A DNA stretch of 64,000 bases, from the NCBI RefSeq assembly GCF_012569785.1, contig NZ_CP046202.1:353405-417404 (forward strand), read 5' to 3'. This document shows positions 9,544 through 20,453 of the stretch, piece after piece. The stretch is from Enterobacteriaceae endosymbiont of Donacia crassipes (GTDB lineage Bacteria > Pseudomonadota > Gammaproteobacteria > Enterobacterales > Enterobacteriaceae). The position numbers and the translations under genes are program-made. Numbering within the stretch: the stretch's first letter is position 1; each line of letters opens with the position of its first letter. Under the pieces are notes generated by a model. That model saw nothing but the letters and a program-made list of their open reading frames with translations. It ran no database searches and was not told where the DNA came from.

Positions 9544-11091
9544 TTATTTTATTATATTTTTTAAAGAAAATTCTTTTATACGAAAACCTAATAAAAATAA
9601 TATAAAAATATATAACATAAAAATTATAGAACAAATACTTAATAAATAAATAATACGTATTTTAAAAGAAGATAAAATTAACCATTTTTCAGGAACTTGA
9701 TTAGCAATCAATAATAAAATAATACTTAAAATTACTGTAACTATTAAAATTCGAAATAAAAAATATAACCAACCATGTTCTGGTTTATATAATTTTCTTT
9801 TAATTAATATTTTATATAATAAAATTACATTTAAAAAAGCAGCAATACATATTGATATAGGAAATCCTATATGATGTAGAAAAAAAATAAATATAGGACT
9901 CATAAATTGAGTAATAACTAAAATTAATATATTAATTTGAACAGGTGTTTTTACATCTTGTCTAGCATAAAATCCTATTGCTAAAACTTTAGCAATTATT
10001 AAAAATAATATTCCAATAGAATATATAATAATATTAACTTGAGTCATTAATACATCAAAATAAGTAAATGCTCCATATTGGAATAATGAAATTAATAATA
10101 ATTTTGATAAAAATCCTAAAATTAATGAACTAGGTACTATTAATAAAAAACATAAACGCAAACCTATATCCATTAATTGATTATATTCATTTTCTTTGTT
10201 TTGAGTATAAGCATCAGTTAAAGCAGGTAATAATACAATTGTTAATGCAATACCAAACATACCAACAGGTAATTCCATAAGGCGATCAGAATAATAAATC
10301 CAAGTAATTGATCCTGTAATTAAAAAAGAAGAAAAGGCAGAATTAATTAATAAAGATATTTGTGTTGCTGCTACGCCAATAATTGCAGTACACATCTTTT
10401 TTAAGACTCTTAATACTCCTTTATCAAAATTTTTAAAACTTGGAAATATTAACATATTTATTTTTTTTAAATAAATTAATTGATAAAAAATTTGTGATAA
10501 TCCACCAATTAATACAGCCCAAGCTAAAATTAATATTGATGGCTCCAAAAGATTAGGAAATATGATAATTAATAATATCATACTTACATTTAATAAAATA
10601 GGAGTTATGGCTGGTACAAAAAAATTTTTCCAAATATTTAAAATAGAACTTGCTAATGATGATAATGATATTAATAAAATATACGGGAAAGTCATTTTTA
10701 AAATTTTTGATGTAAGTTTTAATTTAAAATCTGTATTTACAAAACCTGGTGCAATTATAGAGATAATAAAGGAAGAAAATAATATACCTAATATTACTAT
10801 TATAGAAAGTATAATAATTAATATACCTAATGTAGAAGCAATAAATTTTTTTGTTTTTTTATTACTTCTTTTATTTTTATATTCAGCTAATATAGGAGTA
10901 AAAGCTTGAGAAAAAGCTCCTTCTGCAAATATACGTCTTAATAAATTAGGTAATTTAAATGCTATAAAAAAAGAATCACTATAAATGCCAGCACCAAAAA
11001 CTTTTGCAATAAGACTATCTCTAATAAAACCTAATAATCTAGAAAGCAATGTAATTATACTAACTGTCGTTAATGACTTTAATAAATTCAT
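9544..11091 (-). CDS. murJ: lipid II flippase MurJ
   Basis: Polytopic inner-membrane protein that moves lipid II across the membrane for peptidoglycan synthesis. 515 residues (E. coli 511), hydrophobic throughout, with about fourteen membrane segments. It keeps the MurJ/MviN N-terminus (SLLGFIRD-type: SRLLGFIRDSLIAKVFGAG) and the loop RRIFAEGAFSQAFTP. With murI it indicates an active cell wall. It is divergent from ribA across 174 bp. Confidence 0.95.
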   Translation of the reverse strand: MNLLKSLTTVSIITLLSRLLGFIRDSLIAKVFGAGIYSDSFFIAFKLPNLLRRIFAEGAFSQAFTPILAEYKNKRSNKKTKKFIASTLGILIIILSIIVILGILFSSFIISIIAPGFVNTDFKLKLTSKILKMTFPYILLISLSSLASSILNIWKNFFVPAITPILLNVSMILLIIIFPNLLEPSILILAWAVLIGGLSQIFYQLIYLKKINMLIFPSFKNFDKGVLRVLKKMCTAIIGVAATQISLLINSAFSSFLITGSITWIYYSDRLMELPVGMFGIALTIVLLPALTDAYTQNKENEYNQLMDIGLRLCFLLIVPSSLILGFLSKLLLISLFQYGAFTYFDVLMTQVNIIIYSIGILFLIIAKVLAIGFYARQDVKTPVQINILILVITQFMSPIFIFFLHHIGFPISICIAAFLNVILLYKILIKRKLYKPEHGWLYFLFRILIVTVILSIILLLIANQVPEKWLILSSFKIRIIYLLSICSIIFMLYIFILFLLGFRIKEFSLKNIIK

Positions 11092-11265
11092 ATAATTCCT
11101 AAAAATAATAGTTTATTATATAAATAAATTATTTTAATAAAAAATTCAATATAATAAATTATTTTCTTTTATAAAAATAATTTTTAAAATATTATTTTTT
11201 TATTAAAACATTAAATAAATATTTATTTTTTATAAATTTTAATTTTAAAAAAAAGGAAAATATTT

Positions 11266-11862
11266 ATGAATATAAAAGAAATATCTAGAGCAAAATTACC
11301 TACAAAATGGGGTAAATTTATTATTATAGGTTTTGAAGAAATAAATACAGGTAATAATCATATTGCTTTAGTAAAAGGTTTAAAAAATATTAACAAAAAT
11401 TTAACTATTTTAACAAGAATACATTCAGAATGTTTAACTGGAGATGCATTTTATAGTTTACGTTGTGATTGTGGTTTACAATTACAATTATCTTTAGATA
11501 GAATTGCTAAAGAAACTTGTGGTATATTAATATACCACAGACAAGAAGGAAGAAATATTGGAATCTTAAATAAGATTAAAGCTTATAATTTACAAGATAA
11601 AGGATTAGATACTGTAGAAGCTAATTATAAATTAGGATTTCATGCAGATGAAAGAAATTTTCTTTCTTGTATTAATATATTAAAAATTTTAGGTATTAAG
11701 AATATTAAATTATTAACAAATAATCCTTATAAAATTAAAATTTTAAAAAAATATGGAATAAATATTATTGACAGAATACCATTAATTGTAAATTACAATA
11801 TTTATAATTTTAAATATTTAAACACTAAATATTTAAAATTAAAACATTTATTATTTTCATAA
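11266..11862 (+). CDS. ribA: GTP cyclohydrolase II
   Basis: First step of riboflavin synthesis: GTP to 2,5-diamino-6-ribosylamino-pyrimidinone phosphate, formate and pyrophosphate. 198 residues (E. coli 196). The three zinc cysteines lie in [18 protein letters not shown] (Cys56, Cys67, Cys69), followed by the catalytic [10 protein letters not shown] motif. It is a RibA-only protein with no RibB domain. A good AGGAAAA ribosome-binding site lies upstream. It suggests the organism still makes riboflavin, which the NuoF FMN and MnmG FAD need, if the other rib genes lie elsewhere. Confidence 0.95.
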   Translation: MNIKEISRAKLPTKWGKFIIIGFEEINTGNNHIALVKGLKNINKNLTILTRIHSECLTGDAFYSLRCDCGLQLQLSLDRIAKETCGILIYHRQEGRNIGILNKIKAYNLQDKGLDTVEANYKLGFHADERNFLSCINILKILGIKNIKLLTNNPYKIKILKKYGINIIDRIPLIVNYNIYNFKYLNTKYLKLKHLLFS

Positions 11863-11869
11863 TATTTTA

Positions 11870-13282
11870 TTATATTATATAAAAATAATTTTTAACATAT
11901 TTGAGTAATTTTTTTAAAGTTAGATTTTTTTTGTTACAAAAATTTTTTTTTAAAAGTTTTTTAATTTTACATATATACTTTTGAAGAAATTTTCGATTAA
12001 ATATATTTTTTTGATATATATTCCATTTTTTTTGTTCTATCACATTTAATTTTATAGGAAAATTTCTTGCTTTATATTTAAATAATAAAATATTAGCTCT
12101 TTGATCTTTAAAAGATAATTTATTTAAAAAAATAAATTTTTTATTATGTACTTGTTTGAATTTTAATAAATCTTCATTAGAAAAAAAATTATTATATAAT
12201 TGTTCATCAACATTATAAATATTAGTTTTAATATATTTTACAGTAAAATTAATTAGAGAATACTTTATAATATTTTTTATCTTTAAAAAATTTTTTTGTA
12301 ATAAAATAAAATTATTTATGTAAAATAGATTATTAAATTTTAAACGATTAATATCAATTTGTTTTAAAAAATTAAATGGTAATAATAAAGGAACTTTATT
12401 TAAATTAATAAATTTTATATATGAAAAAATACATTTTTGATATAATTGATTATTTTTTTTTAAAATTTGTAAAAAATAATTTACATCTTTTATTAAATTA
12501 AAAGTAACTAATATATTTTTATTTTGTGGATGCCAAAATAATGGAGTTATACAATTTATATTATTATCTTTATTTTTGTAAAGATTACTAATATGAATTA
12601 AAATTTGAATTTTTGATAAATTTATGATTTTTAATAATTCTTCTTTATTTCTATTTTTAAAAAAATATTTATATAACAATGGTTGTTTATTTTTAATTAA
12701 TTTTGTAATAGATATTGTAGTATATACATCAGATAATGCATCATGAATCTTATATGGTATCAGATTATTTAATTTTGCTATTTTTTCAAGATTAAAAATG
12801 GGTATATTATTAATTTTAGGCCAAAAAATTCCATTAGGTCTTAATATATAACATGCTATAACTAAACTAAGTATATCCCATCTACTATTATTATTTTTCC
12901 AAAACCAACTATATGGATCATAAAAATTTCGATAAAATAAAAATTTACTAAATTCATCATCGAAATAAAGGTTATTATATCCAACAATACAAGTATTTGG
13001 ATATAGAAATATATTATTAATATAATTTGCAAATTTATTTTCTTGTAATCCTTTCAAATTTACCATATATGGGTTTATATTATGTACAATAATTGATTGA
13101 GGATCAGGTAAATAATCACTAGATAATTTACAATAAAGAACTATAGGTTTATTAATAATATTAAAATTAATATCAGTACGTATACAAGCAAACTGGGCAA
13201 TTCTATCTTTTTTAGGATTTAAACCAAAGGTTTCATAATCATAAAATAAAAAATTAAATTTTAATCTTTTTTTCTTTAACAT
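11870..13282 (-). CDS. sbcB: exonuclease I
   Basis: Degrades single-stranded DNA 3' to 5' in recombination and mismatch repair. The 470-residue product (E. coli 475) keeps the DEDD acidic residues: FYDYETFG (Asp15, Glu17), GYNNLYFDDE, and HDALSDVY. Conservation continues through the SH3-like and C-terminal parts (AQLYNGFFS-like VDEQLYNNFFS, then FKYKARNFP). The active site looks intact. It converges on ribA with seven bases between the stops. Confidence 0.93.
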   Translation of the reverse strand: MLKKKRLKFNFLFYDYETFGLNPKKDRIAQFACIRTDINFNIINKPIVLYCKLSSDYLPDPQSIIVHNINPYMVNLKGLQENKFANYINNIFLYPNTCIVGYNNLYFDDEFSKFLFYRNFYDPYSWFWKNNNSRWDILSLVIACYILRPNGIFWPKINNIPIFNLEKIAKLNNLIPYKIHDALSDVYTTISITKLIKNKQPLLYKYFFKNRNKEELLKIINLSKIQILIHISNLYKNKDNNINCITPLFWHPQNKNILVTFNLIKDVNYFLQILKKNNQLYQKCIFSYIKFINLNKVPLLLPFNFLKQIDINRLKFNNLFYINNFILLQKNFLKIKNIIKYSLINFTVKYIKTNIYNVDEQLYNNFFSNEDLLKFKQVHNKKFIFLNKLSFKDQRANILLFKYKARNFPIKLNVIEQKKWNIYQKNIFNRKFLQKYICKIKKLLKKNFCNKKNLTLKKLLKYVKNYFYII

Positions 13283-13337
13283 AGTATGTAATACTAATAT
13301 ATTGTTGATATTTTTACAATAATTATTAATTAATTAT

Positions 13338-13422
13338 GGTGAGATGGCCGAGTGGTTGAAGGCGCATGCCTGGAAAGTATGTATATGGGAACATATCAGG
13401 GGTTCGAATCCCCTTCTCACCG
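13338..13422 (+). tRNA. tRNA-Ser (anticodon GGA)
   Basis: An 85-base tRNA with a seven-pair acceptor stem (GGTGAGA with TCTCACC), D arm, five-pair anticodon stem with loop CTGGAAA (anticodon GGA), a long class II variable arm, and T loop GGTTCGAATCC. It reads UCU and UCC codons. The discriminator base is G, as serine tRNAs require. The next three bases are AAA, so CCA is not encoded and must be added enzymatically. It sits between sbcB and the DedA-family gene. Confidence 0.95.
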
Positions 13423-13454
13423 AAATAAACTATATATATTAACTATTTTAAAAT

Positions 13455-14042
13455 ATGATATCAAATATGTTTGATATAAATTTAACAAAAATAATGTATA
13501 AATATGGTTATTTTATAATATTATTAAGTTCTTTAATTGAATGGGAAACATTTATTATTATTGCTGGCATGTTAGCTCATAAAAAAATTTTAAATTTAAA
13601 TAATATTATAATTATTACTATAGTAGGTTCTATCTTAAGTAATCAAATACTATTTTTTATAGGTAAAAAATATAGTAAAAATTTTTTATCTTTTTTTAAA
13701 AATTATAATTTAAAAATTCAAAAATATCGTGTTTTATTTAAAAAATATCCTTATTTTTTTATTATTATTACAAGATTTATTTATGGATTTAGATTAATAA
13801 GTCCTATAACAATGGGTATTACTAAAATTTCTAGTATAAAATTTTTTTTCTTAAATATTATTGGAGCTTTTATTTGGACTATTTTTTTTACTATTTCTGG
13901 ATATTTTTTTGGTGAAATTATATCTAAGTGGATAAAGGATACTACTAAAATTATTCAATACTTTTTATTTATTTTTTTATTATTAATAATAAGTCTTTTT
14001 TTATTTAAAATTATAAAAAAAAAGTTTAAATATTTTAAATAA
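13455..14042 (+). CDS. yohD: DedA-family membrane protein (YohD-like)
   Basis: A 195-residue integral membrane protein with an N-terminal re-entrant region, the DedA signature here as TRFIYGFRLISP, and several C-terminal membrane spans. From memory it aligns best with E. coli YohD (192 aa), including the YPYFFIIITRF stretch. DedA proteins are thought to be lipid transporters or scramblases needed for envelope homeostasis; the exact substrate here is unknown. The start could also be the ATG twelve bases further in. It converges on nuoN with 16 bases between stops. Only one DedA member is seen in the window. Confidence 0.8.
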   Translation: MISNMFDINLTKIMYKYGYFIILLSSLIEWETFIIIAGMLAHKKILNLNNIIIITIVGSILSNQILFFIGKKYSKNFLSFFKNYNLKIQKYRVLFKKYPYFFIIITRFIYGFRLISPITMGITKISSIKFFFLNIIGAFIWTIFFTISGYFFGEIISKWIKDTTKIIQYFLFIFLLLIISLFLFKIIKKKFKYFK

Positions 14043-14058
14043 TTATTTTTTATAAAAT

Positions 14059-15528
14059 TTAATTTAAAATAAACTTTATTAAAAATTCAGGATATAGTCC
14101 TAATATAATTGTTATTATTGCAAATAATAATAATAAATTTTTTATAAAAAAATAATAATTATTATTTTTTGTTTTAGTAAGATAAAATTTTTTATTTATT
14201 TTAGATGGTTTTAAATATAAACTAATAATTATATTTAAATAATAATATATTCCTATAGAACTTCCAAATATAATTATATATGTTAAATACCACATTTTCA
14301 TTTTTATACTTAAAGCTATTAAATAAAATTTTGAGATAAATCCTATAGTAAGAGGAATACCAGCTAGAGATAATAACATTATAGTTAAAATAAAAGTTAA
14401 AATAGGATCATACCAAAATAAACCACGATAATAATATAATTTATCTATATTAATTTCATTAACATTGAAACTAGCAAAAATACTCATTACTCCTAAAATA
14501 CCTAAATTATTTATCAAATATCCAATAACATATATTACCATAATTTCTAATGAAAAAATATACGTTTCGTATTTTTGATTATAAATTAATATTATAAACA
14601 TATATCCCATATGAGCTATAGATGAATATGCTAATACACGTTTAATATTATTTTTAGTTGTAATGCCCATAATATTACCAAATAATATTGATAATATTGA
14701 TAATAAAATTATTATTTGCAATATAAAAGATTGCATATAATGAATATATCTAAAATTAATTAAAAATTTAAATAAAAATATAAAAATTGATAATTTACTA
14801 AATGTAGATAAAAATAATGTAATAATAGTTGGTGATCCTTGATAAACATCTGGAGTCCATAAATGAAATGGAACTATTGATAGTTTAAATCCTAAACTTA
14901 TGATTATTAATAATAAACCAATAATTGTTAAATAATTTATAGAAAAAAAACTATGAATTATATCATTATTTAATAAATTAATAAAATGTAAACTACCATT
15001 ATCTAAATAAATAAAAGATATTCCTAATATTAGGAATGATGAAACTAACGTAGAAATTATTGTATATTTAATACTAGCTTCTAATGCATATTTTAATTTT
15101 AAGTTATAAAATATAAGACCAAAAATAGGTATAGATATTAGTTCAATACCGATTAACATTGAAATTAAATTGTTTGAATCTAATAATACTAAACTTCCTA
15201 TAGTTGAAATTATAATCAATAAATAAAATTCATCTTTATTATATTTAATAACAGATAACCATTTATAAGCTAATAAACATATTAGCATATTATGAAATAA
15301 TAATATAATTTTATAAAAAATAGAATATTTATCTTGTAAAAATAAATTATTTATAAAAAAATTATCATTTTGTATATAAAAAAGAGATATTATTGTAAAT
15401 ATAAATCCAATAATTGTAATACTTAAGCTTATAATATTATCACGTTTTATTATTATCTTAATTAATAAAAATATTAATGATATAATAATAATAGTTAAAG
15501 GTATTAATGGTATTAATGATTTAGTCAT
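14059..15528 (-). CDS. nuoN: NADH dehydrogenase subunit N
   Basis: Proton-pumping, antiporter-like membrane subunit of complex I. 489 residues (E. coli 485) with about fourteen membrane segments. It keeps the family sequence PFHLWTPDVYQGSP and the SIAHMGYM segment with the discontinuous helix. It is the last gene of the nuoA-N operon, 51 bases after nuoM. With NuoL and NuoM it forms the distal proton channels. Confidence 0.95.
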   Translation of the reverse strand: MTKSLIPLIPLTIIIISLIFLLIKIIIKRDNIISLSITIIGFIFTIISLFYIQNDNFFINNLFLQDKYSIFYKIILLFHNMLICLLAYKWLSVIKYNKDEFYLLIIISTIGSLVLLDSNNLISMLIGIELISIPIFGLIFYNLKLKYALEASIKYTIISTLVSSFLILGISFIYLDNGSLHFINLLNNDIIHSFFSINYLTIIGLLLIIISLGFKLSIVPFHLWTPDVYQGSPTIITLFLSTFSKLSIFIFLFKFLINFRYIHYMQSFILQIIILLSILSILFGNIMGITTKNNIKRVLAYSSIAHMGYMFIILIYNQKYETYIFSLEIMVIYVIGYLINNLGILGVMSIFASFNVNEINIDKLYYYRGLFWYDPILTFILTIMLLSLAGIPLTIGFISKFYLIALSIKMKMWYLTYIIIFGSSIGIYYYLNIIISLYLKPSKINKKFYLTKTKNNNYYFFIKNLLLLFAIITIILGLYPEFLIKFILN

Positions 15529-15579
15529 AAAATTTTCTATTTTATCTAAAAATTTATCAAAAATAATATATAAATTTAA

Positions 15580-17097
15580 TTAATAATTAATCATTATAAT
15601 TCTATTATATATACTATTAATAGTATTATTTGATATATTCAAAATAAATTGTGGATAAAAACCTAAAATTATTAATAAAATTAATAATATAAATAAAATA
15701 ATTTTTTCTCTTAAAAACATATTTTTTTCTAAAATATTTATTCTAGTTTTAGAACCATAAAAAATTTTTTGTATCATATTTAATGCATAAATACTAGAAA
15801 ATAATAAACTAAAAGTAGAAATACATGCACAAATAGGATTTTTATAAAAAACACCTAATAGAATTAAAAATTCTCCTATAAAATTTCCTGTTCCAGGAAT
15901 GCCAATACTAGCTAAAGTAAAAAAAATAAATAAACCCGGTAATGTATTTATATGATTCCATATCCCTCCCATTAATTGAATATTACGTGTTTTTAATTTT
16001 TCATATATTTGTCCACAAAGAATAAATTGTGCAGAAGCGGAAATACCATGTGATATCATTTGTATAATTACACCTTGATAGGCTAATTTGTTAAAACTAT
16101 AGATTCCTATTAAAATATATCCCATATGAGATATGGACGTATATGCTATAATTTTTTTTATATCTTTTTGTATATACGCCATCCATAAACCGTAAAAAAT
16201 ACCACATATTCCTAATAATATTGCAATAAATGAAAATTTTAAAGATGATATAGGAAATAATGGTAATGTAAATCTCAATAAACCATAAGCAGCTGTTTTT
16301 AATAAAATACCAGCTAAATCAACAGATCCTGCGGTTGGAGCTTGACTATGTGCATCAGGCAACCATCCATGAAATGGAATAATAGGCATTTTAACCGCAA
16401 ATGCAATAAAAAAAGATAACATTAAAAAAAATTCTGTTTTTAAATTTAAATGATTATTTAATAAAGCATCATATTCAAAAGTTAATATGCCAGTAGATTT
16501 ATAATAAGAAAAAACTAAAGTTAAAATTCCGCATAACATTAATAAACCACTAGATTGAGTATAAATAAAAAATTTAGTTGCTGCTTTAATACGACTATTT
16601 CCTTGAATATTTTTATGTCCCCACAAAGATATTAAAAAATACATAGGTAATAACATTATTTCCCAAAATAAAAAAAATAAAAACATATCTACAGATAAAA
16701 ATACACCAATAACTCCACTTAAAATCCATAATAAATTTAAATGAAAAAAACCATGAAGTTTTTTTATTTCATTCCAAGAACATATTACAGCCATGATACC
16801 TAATAATCCAGTTAGATTTATCATTATTAATGATAATCCATCTATAGCTAAATGAAAATTTATTCCAAATCTTGAAATCCAATTTAATTGGAATTCTGAT
16901 ATCCATGTAGGATATATAAAAAATATATCATTTTTAAAAAAATACGTATATAAAATTAATTTAATAATTGATATTATAAAAATAAAACTAATAGAAATTA
17001 AAGATATCCAACGAGGAAATTTAGAATTTATTTTTTCACTTTGCCAACAAATTAAACCACTAAAAAAAGGGATTAATATAAACCAAGGTAATAACAT
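15580..17097 (-). CDS. nuoM: NADH dehydrogenase subunit M
   Basis: Proton-pumping, antiporter-like subunit of complex I. 505 residues (E. coli 509). Conserved parts include FFLFWEIMLLPMYFLI with the key membrane glutamate, and PFHGWLPDAHSQAPTAGSV. It is polytopic throughout. It lies 51 bases after nuoL in the operon. No interruption or lost motif is seen. Confidence 0.95.
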   Translation of the reverse strand: MLLPWFILIPFFSGLICWQSEKINSKFPRWISLISISFIFIISIIKLILYTYFFKNDIFFIYPTWISEFQLNWISRFGINFHLAIDGLSLIMINLTGLLGIMAVICSWNEIKKLHGFFHLNLLWILSGVIGVFLSVDMFLFFLFWEIMLLPMYFLISLWGHKNIQGNSRIKAATKFFIYTQSSGLLMLCGILTLVFSYYKSTGILTFEYDALLNNHLNLKTEFFLMLSFFIAFAVKMPIIPFHGWLPDAHSQAPTAGSVDLAGILLKTAAYGLLRFTLPLFPISSLKFSFIAILLGICGIFYGLWMAYIQKDIKKIIAYTSISHMGYILIGIYSFNKLAYQGVIIQMISHGISASAQFILCGQIYEKLKTRNIQLMGGIWNHINTLPGLFIFFTLASIGIPGTGNFIGEFLILLGVFYKNPICACISTFSLLFSSIYALNMIQKIFYGSKTRINILEKNMFLREKIILFILLILLIILGFYPQFILNISNNTINSIYNRIIMINY

Positions 17098-17148
17098 AAA
17101 ATTTCCTAATTATATTTGTTATTATTTAATATATAAAAATTAAATTTA

Positions 17149-19032
17149 TTATATAAAATAATATTGATTATTAATAAATATTGTTAAATATACTAAAATT
17201 AGTATTGTTCCTATATATATAGATAATATATACCAACGAATATATCCATTTTCACTTATTAATAATAAATATCCTATTTTATTTAATAAATTTATAAATA
17301 AATAATCTATTATTTTTGAAATAGGATCATTTTTTATTAACGATAAAAATCGTTTAAAAATATTTGTAAATAAATTTTTATAAATATTATCTATATAATA
17401 ACCATTTAAAAAAAAATCATTTATAAAATAAAAATAATAATAATAATTTTTAATAATTTTTTTTACTAAAAAATTATTTTTTATATAAAAAATATATAAT
17501 AAACAACTATTAATTAAAATTAATACAGATATTATTTCTAAAACAAAATAATTTCTATGATTTAGAATTAATAATTTATTAGGAAATAAAAATTTTTGTT
17601 TTATTGGTAATAATGTTACACCAACATAACTAGATAATATTGTTAATATTATTAATGGAATATTATGTATAAATGTATTATTTTTAATTTTATTAAAATA
17701 AATATTACTTTTACCATAAAAAATTTTATAAATCATACGAATAGTATATAAAGCAGTAAAAATACTACCTATAAAGCTAATAATAAGTAGAAAATTATAT
17801 TTATTTACAAAAATTTCATATAGTATCTTTTCTTTTGTAAAACCACTCATAGTAATAAAAGGTAATGAAATTAAAGATATTGAACCAAATAAAAAAATAT
17901 AGTATATAAATGGGAAATATTTTTTTATTCCTCCCATTTTTAATATATTTTGTTCATTCCTACATAAAGAAATAATAGAAGCAACACATAAAAAAAGTAA
18001 TGCTTTAAAAAAAGCATGTGATATTACATGAAATAAAGAAGCTTTCCATGAATTAATACCTAATGCTACAAACATATAACCAATTTGGCTCATTGTAGAG
18101 TATGCCAAAATACGTTTAATATTATTTTGTATTAACGCAGAATAACCAGATAATAATATTGTTATAGCACCAATAATACTACATAAAAACAAGATGCGGG
18201 TATTCATTAAAAATAAAATATTATTACGCAAAATTAAATAAATACCAGCAGTAACCATAGTAGATGCATGAATAAGTGCAGATACAGGAGTAGGTCCAAC
18301 CATCGCATCTATTAACCAAGTATTTAATGGAAATTGAGCTGATTTACTTAAAGATCCTATAATAATCATTATAGATATTATTTTTAAATAATATGCTTTA
18401 TAATAAATAAAGGATGATGTTGAAATATTAAATATTTCTGAAAAATTAAAAGTATTAAATATTTTAAATATAAAAAATATTCCAATAATTAAAAAAATAT
18501 CACTAAAACGAGTTATTAAAAATGCTTTTATAGCAGATAATCCATTTAATGATTTCTTATAAAAGAATCCTATTAATAAATAGGAACACACTCCTACTCC
18601 TTCCCATCCAAAAAACATTAAAATAAAATTATCAGCTAAAATAAGTAATGTCATATTAGCAATAAATAAATTAGTATATGCAAAAAATCTAGAATATCCT
18701 TCTTTATTTTTCATATACCAAATAGAAAATATATGGATAAAAAATCCTACCCATGTAGTAATAAATAACATAGTTAGAGATAACATATCTAAATATAAAT
18801 TGAAATTAATATGTAGAGAATTAATACTTAATATTTCCCATAAAAATTGTTTATAAAACAATAATTTACTTTTTAAAAAAATATATCCTATTATTAATGT
18901 TAATATTGCACTTATACCTATACAAATAACTCCTATTATTGAAATTTGAGTTTTATTTAAATAATTAGAAAATAATGATAGTATTAAGAAACTAGTTAAT
19001 GGCATTAAAATAATTAAAAAAAGTAATTTCAT
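17149..19032 (-). CDS. nuoL: NADH dehydrogenase subunit L
   Basis: Largest proton-pumping subunit of complex I. 627 residues (E. coli 613). It keeps FFGWEGVGVCSYLLIGF and PLNTWLIDAMVGPTPVSAL, plus the long C-terminal region forming the lateral helix HL. The start overlaps the nuoK stop by four bases (ATGA), so the two are translationally coupled. The slightly long C-terminus is rich in Ile, Tyr and Asn, reflecting base composition. Confidence 0.95.
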   Translation of the reverse strand: MKLLFLIILMPLTSFLILSLFSNYLNKTQISIIGVICIGISAILTLIIGYIFLKSKLLFYKQFLWEILSINSLHINFNLYLDMLSLTMLFITTWVGFFIHIFSIWYMKNKEGYSRFFAYTNLFIANMTLLILADNFILMFFGWEGVGVCSYLLIGFFYKKSLNGLSAIKAFLITRFSDIFLIIGIFFIFKIFNTFNFSEIFNISTSSFIYYKAYYLKIISIMIIIGSLSKSAQFPLNTWLIDAMVGPTPVSALIHASTMVTAGIYLILRNNILFLMNTRILFLCSIIGAITILLSGYSALIQNNIKRILAYSTMSQIGYMFVALGINSWKASLFHVISHAFFKALLFLCVASIISLCRNEQNILKMGGIKKYFPFIYYIFLFGSISLISLPFITMSGFTKEKILYEIFVNKYNFLLIISFIGSIFTALYTIRMIYKIFYGKSNIYFNKIKNNTFIHNIPLIILTILSSYVGVTLLPIKQKFLFPNKLLILNHRNYFVLEIISVLILINSCLLYIFYIKNNFLVKKIIKNYYYYFYFINDFFLNGYYIDNIYKNLFTNIFKRFLSLIKNDPISKIIDYLFINLLNKIGYLLLISENGYIRWYILSIYIGTILILVYLTIFINNQYYFI

Positions 19033-19331
19033 CCATTCATCTCACTAATTGAATCAATATTAATATTATTTTTATAAAAATATAATTTTATTAATAAAAT
19101 TAAACCTATACAAGTTTCTATAGCTGATATACTAATAGATATAATGTACATAATTTCTCCTTCTGTTTGTTTCCAATAATTACCAGAAATTATACATGAC
19201 AAAGCAGAAGCATTAACCATTAATTCAGTACAAATTAAAATATACAACATATTATTTCTAATTAATATTCCTGTTAATCCAATAATAAATATTATAATAA
19301 TAAATATTAAAATATGATATAAAGGTATCAT
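19029..19331 (-). CDS. nuoK: NADH dehydrogenase subunit K
   Basis: Small three-helix membrane subunit of complex I. Exactly 100 residues as in E. coli, with the buried glutamates of the helices (LICTELMVNA and SAIETCIGL) retained; these are part of the proton path. It overlaps nuoL by four bases and follows nuoJ by 38 bases. Confidence 0.95.
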   Translation of the reverse strand: MIPLYHILIFIIIIFIIGLTGILIRNNMLYILICTELMVNASALSCIISGNYWKQTEGEIMYIISISISAIETCIGLILLIKLYFYKNNINIDSISEMNG

Positions 19332-19369
19332 TTTATATTCTTCTTTATTGTATAGAAATAAATAAAATT

Positions 19370-19870
19370 TTAATTTTTTCTTTTATTTCCTATATGTAAA
19401 ACAATAATTATACCTGATAATAAAAGTATAGATATTAATTCTACAATAATTTTATATTGTGTAAATAAATTTATACCAATATTTTGTATATTAATAAAAT
19501 TATGAATAATTAATTTTTTTGTATACAAATGTTTTAAAATATAAAATATTAATATTAAAAAAAAGAAATTTATAATTAAAATATTAATTAAAAATAATTT
19601 TTTTTTGTAAAAAAAAAACTTTTCTTCTAACTCAATATTTTTATAATTTAAAAACATTAAAACAAATATATATAATATAATAATAGATCCAGTATATATA
19701 ATAATTTCTAGTGCTCCAGCAAAATAATTACCTAATAAAAAAAATATACATGATATTGAAATTAATGAAATTAAAAAATATAACAATGTATAAATAGGAT
19801 TAACACTAATAATAATTAAAAATGTAAAAATTATTGATACAAATCCTAATAAATATAATATTATTTCCAT
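19370..19870 (-). CDS. nuoJ: NADH dehydrogenase subunit J
   Basis: Membrane subunit of complex I with five helices. 166 residues (E. coli 184). The region LLGNYFAGALEIIIYTGSII keeps the pi-bulge helix that couples quinone reduction to pumping. The short C-terminus ends HIGNKRKN. It sits between nuoI and nuoK. Confidence 0.93.
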   Translation of the reverse strand: MEIILYLLGFVSIIFTFLIIISVNPIYTLLYFLISLISISCIFFLLGNYFAGALEIIIYTGSIIILYIFVLMFLNYKNIELEEKFFFYKKKLFLINILIINFFFLILIFYILKHLYTKKLIIHNFINIQNIGINLFTQYKIIVELISILLLSGIIIVLHIGNKRKN

Positions 19871-19893
19871 ATAAAATACCTCTATAATTAAAA

Positions 19894-20436
19894 TTATGGT
19901 AAAATATTTTTTATATCTACTTCTATACTTGAATTTTCTATATTATTTTTTTTATTATTTTTAATTTTAACTCCTGAAATATTATAAAAATTATATTTTA
20001 AATCTTTTCCGGGATTGTTAATTAATAAATTTTCTTTTTCATATATTAAATTTTTTCTATTAAATTCACATAATTCAAAATCTGGAATTAATTGTATAGC
20101 TGATGTAGGACAAGCTTCTTCACAAAATCCACAGAAAATACATCTAGAAAGATTTATTCTAAAAAATTTAGCATATGATCGTTTATCTTTATTTATAGAT
20201 TTTTTTAAAGTTATACAACTAACTGGACAAACAACTGCACAAAGATTACAAGCAACACAACGTTCATTATTATCTAAATCAGATGTTAATACTATTCTAC
20301 CTCTATATCTTGGTGGTAAATAAATTTTTTCTTCTGGATACATTATTGTTTCTCTTTTACTAAAGAGATTTAATAAAATAAAAAAAATACTTCTTATTTG
20401 ACTTATTATATTAATAAAAAATTTTTTAATGTTCAT
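19894..20436 (-). CDS. nuoI: NADH dehydrogenase subunit I
   Basis: Carries the two [4Fe-4S] clusters N6a and N6b that lead electrons from NuoG to NuoB. 180 residues, the same as E. coli. Both ferredoxin motifs are complete: [15 protein letters not shown] and [12 protein letters not shown]. An N-terminal amphipathic helix attaches it to the membrane. Its clusters would depend on the suf operon of this window. Confidence 0.96.
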   Translation of the reverse strand: MNIKKFFINIISQIRSIFFILLNLFSKRETIMYPEEKIYLPPRYRGRIVLTSDLDNNERCVACNLCAVVCPVSCITLKKSINKDKRSYAKFFRINLSRCIFCGFCEEACPTSAIQLIPDFELCEFNRKNLIYEKENLLINNPGKDLKYNFYNISGVKIKNNKKNNIENSSIEVDIKNILP

Positions 20437-20453
20437 TATTTAATTTTAAAAAG

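Noticed and set aside
10562-10909. 115-codon plus-strand ORF inside murJ
   Set aside because: Antisense shadow of murJ with no recognisable product.
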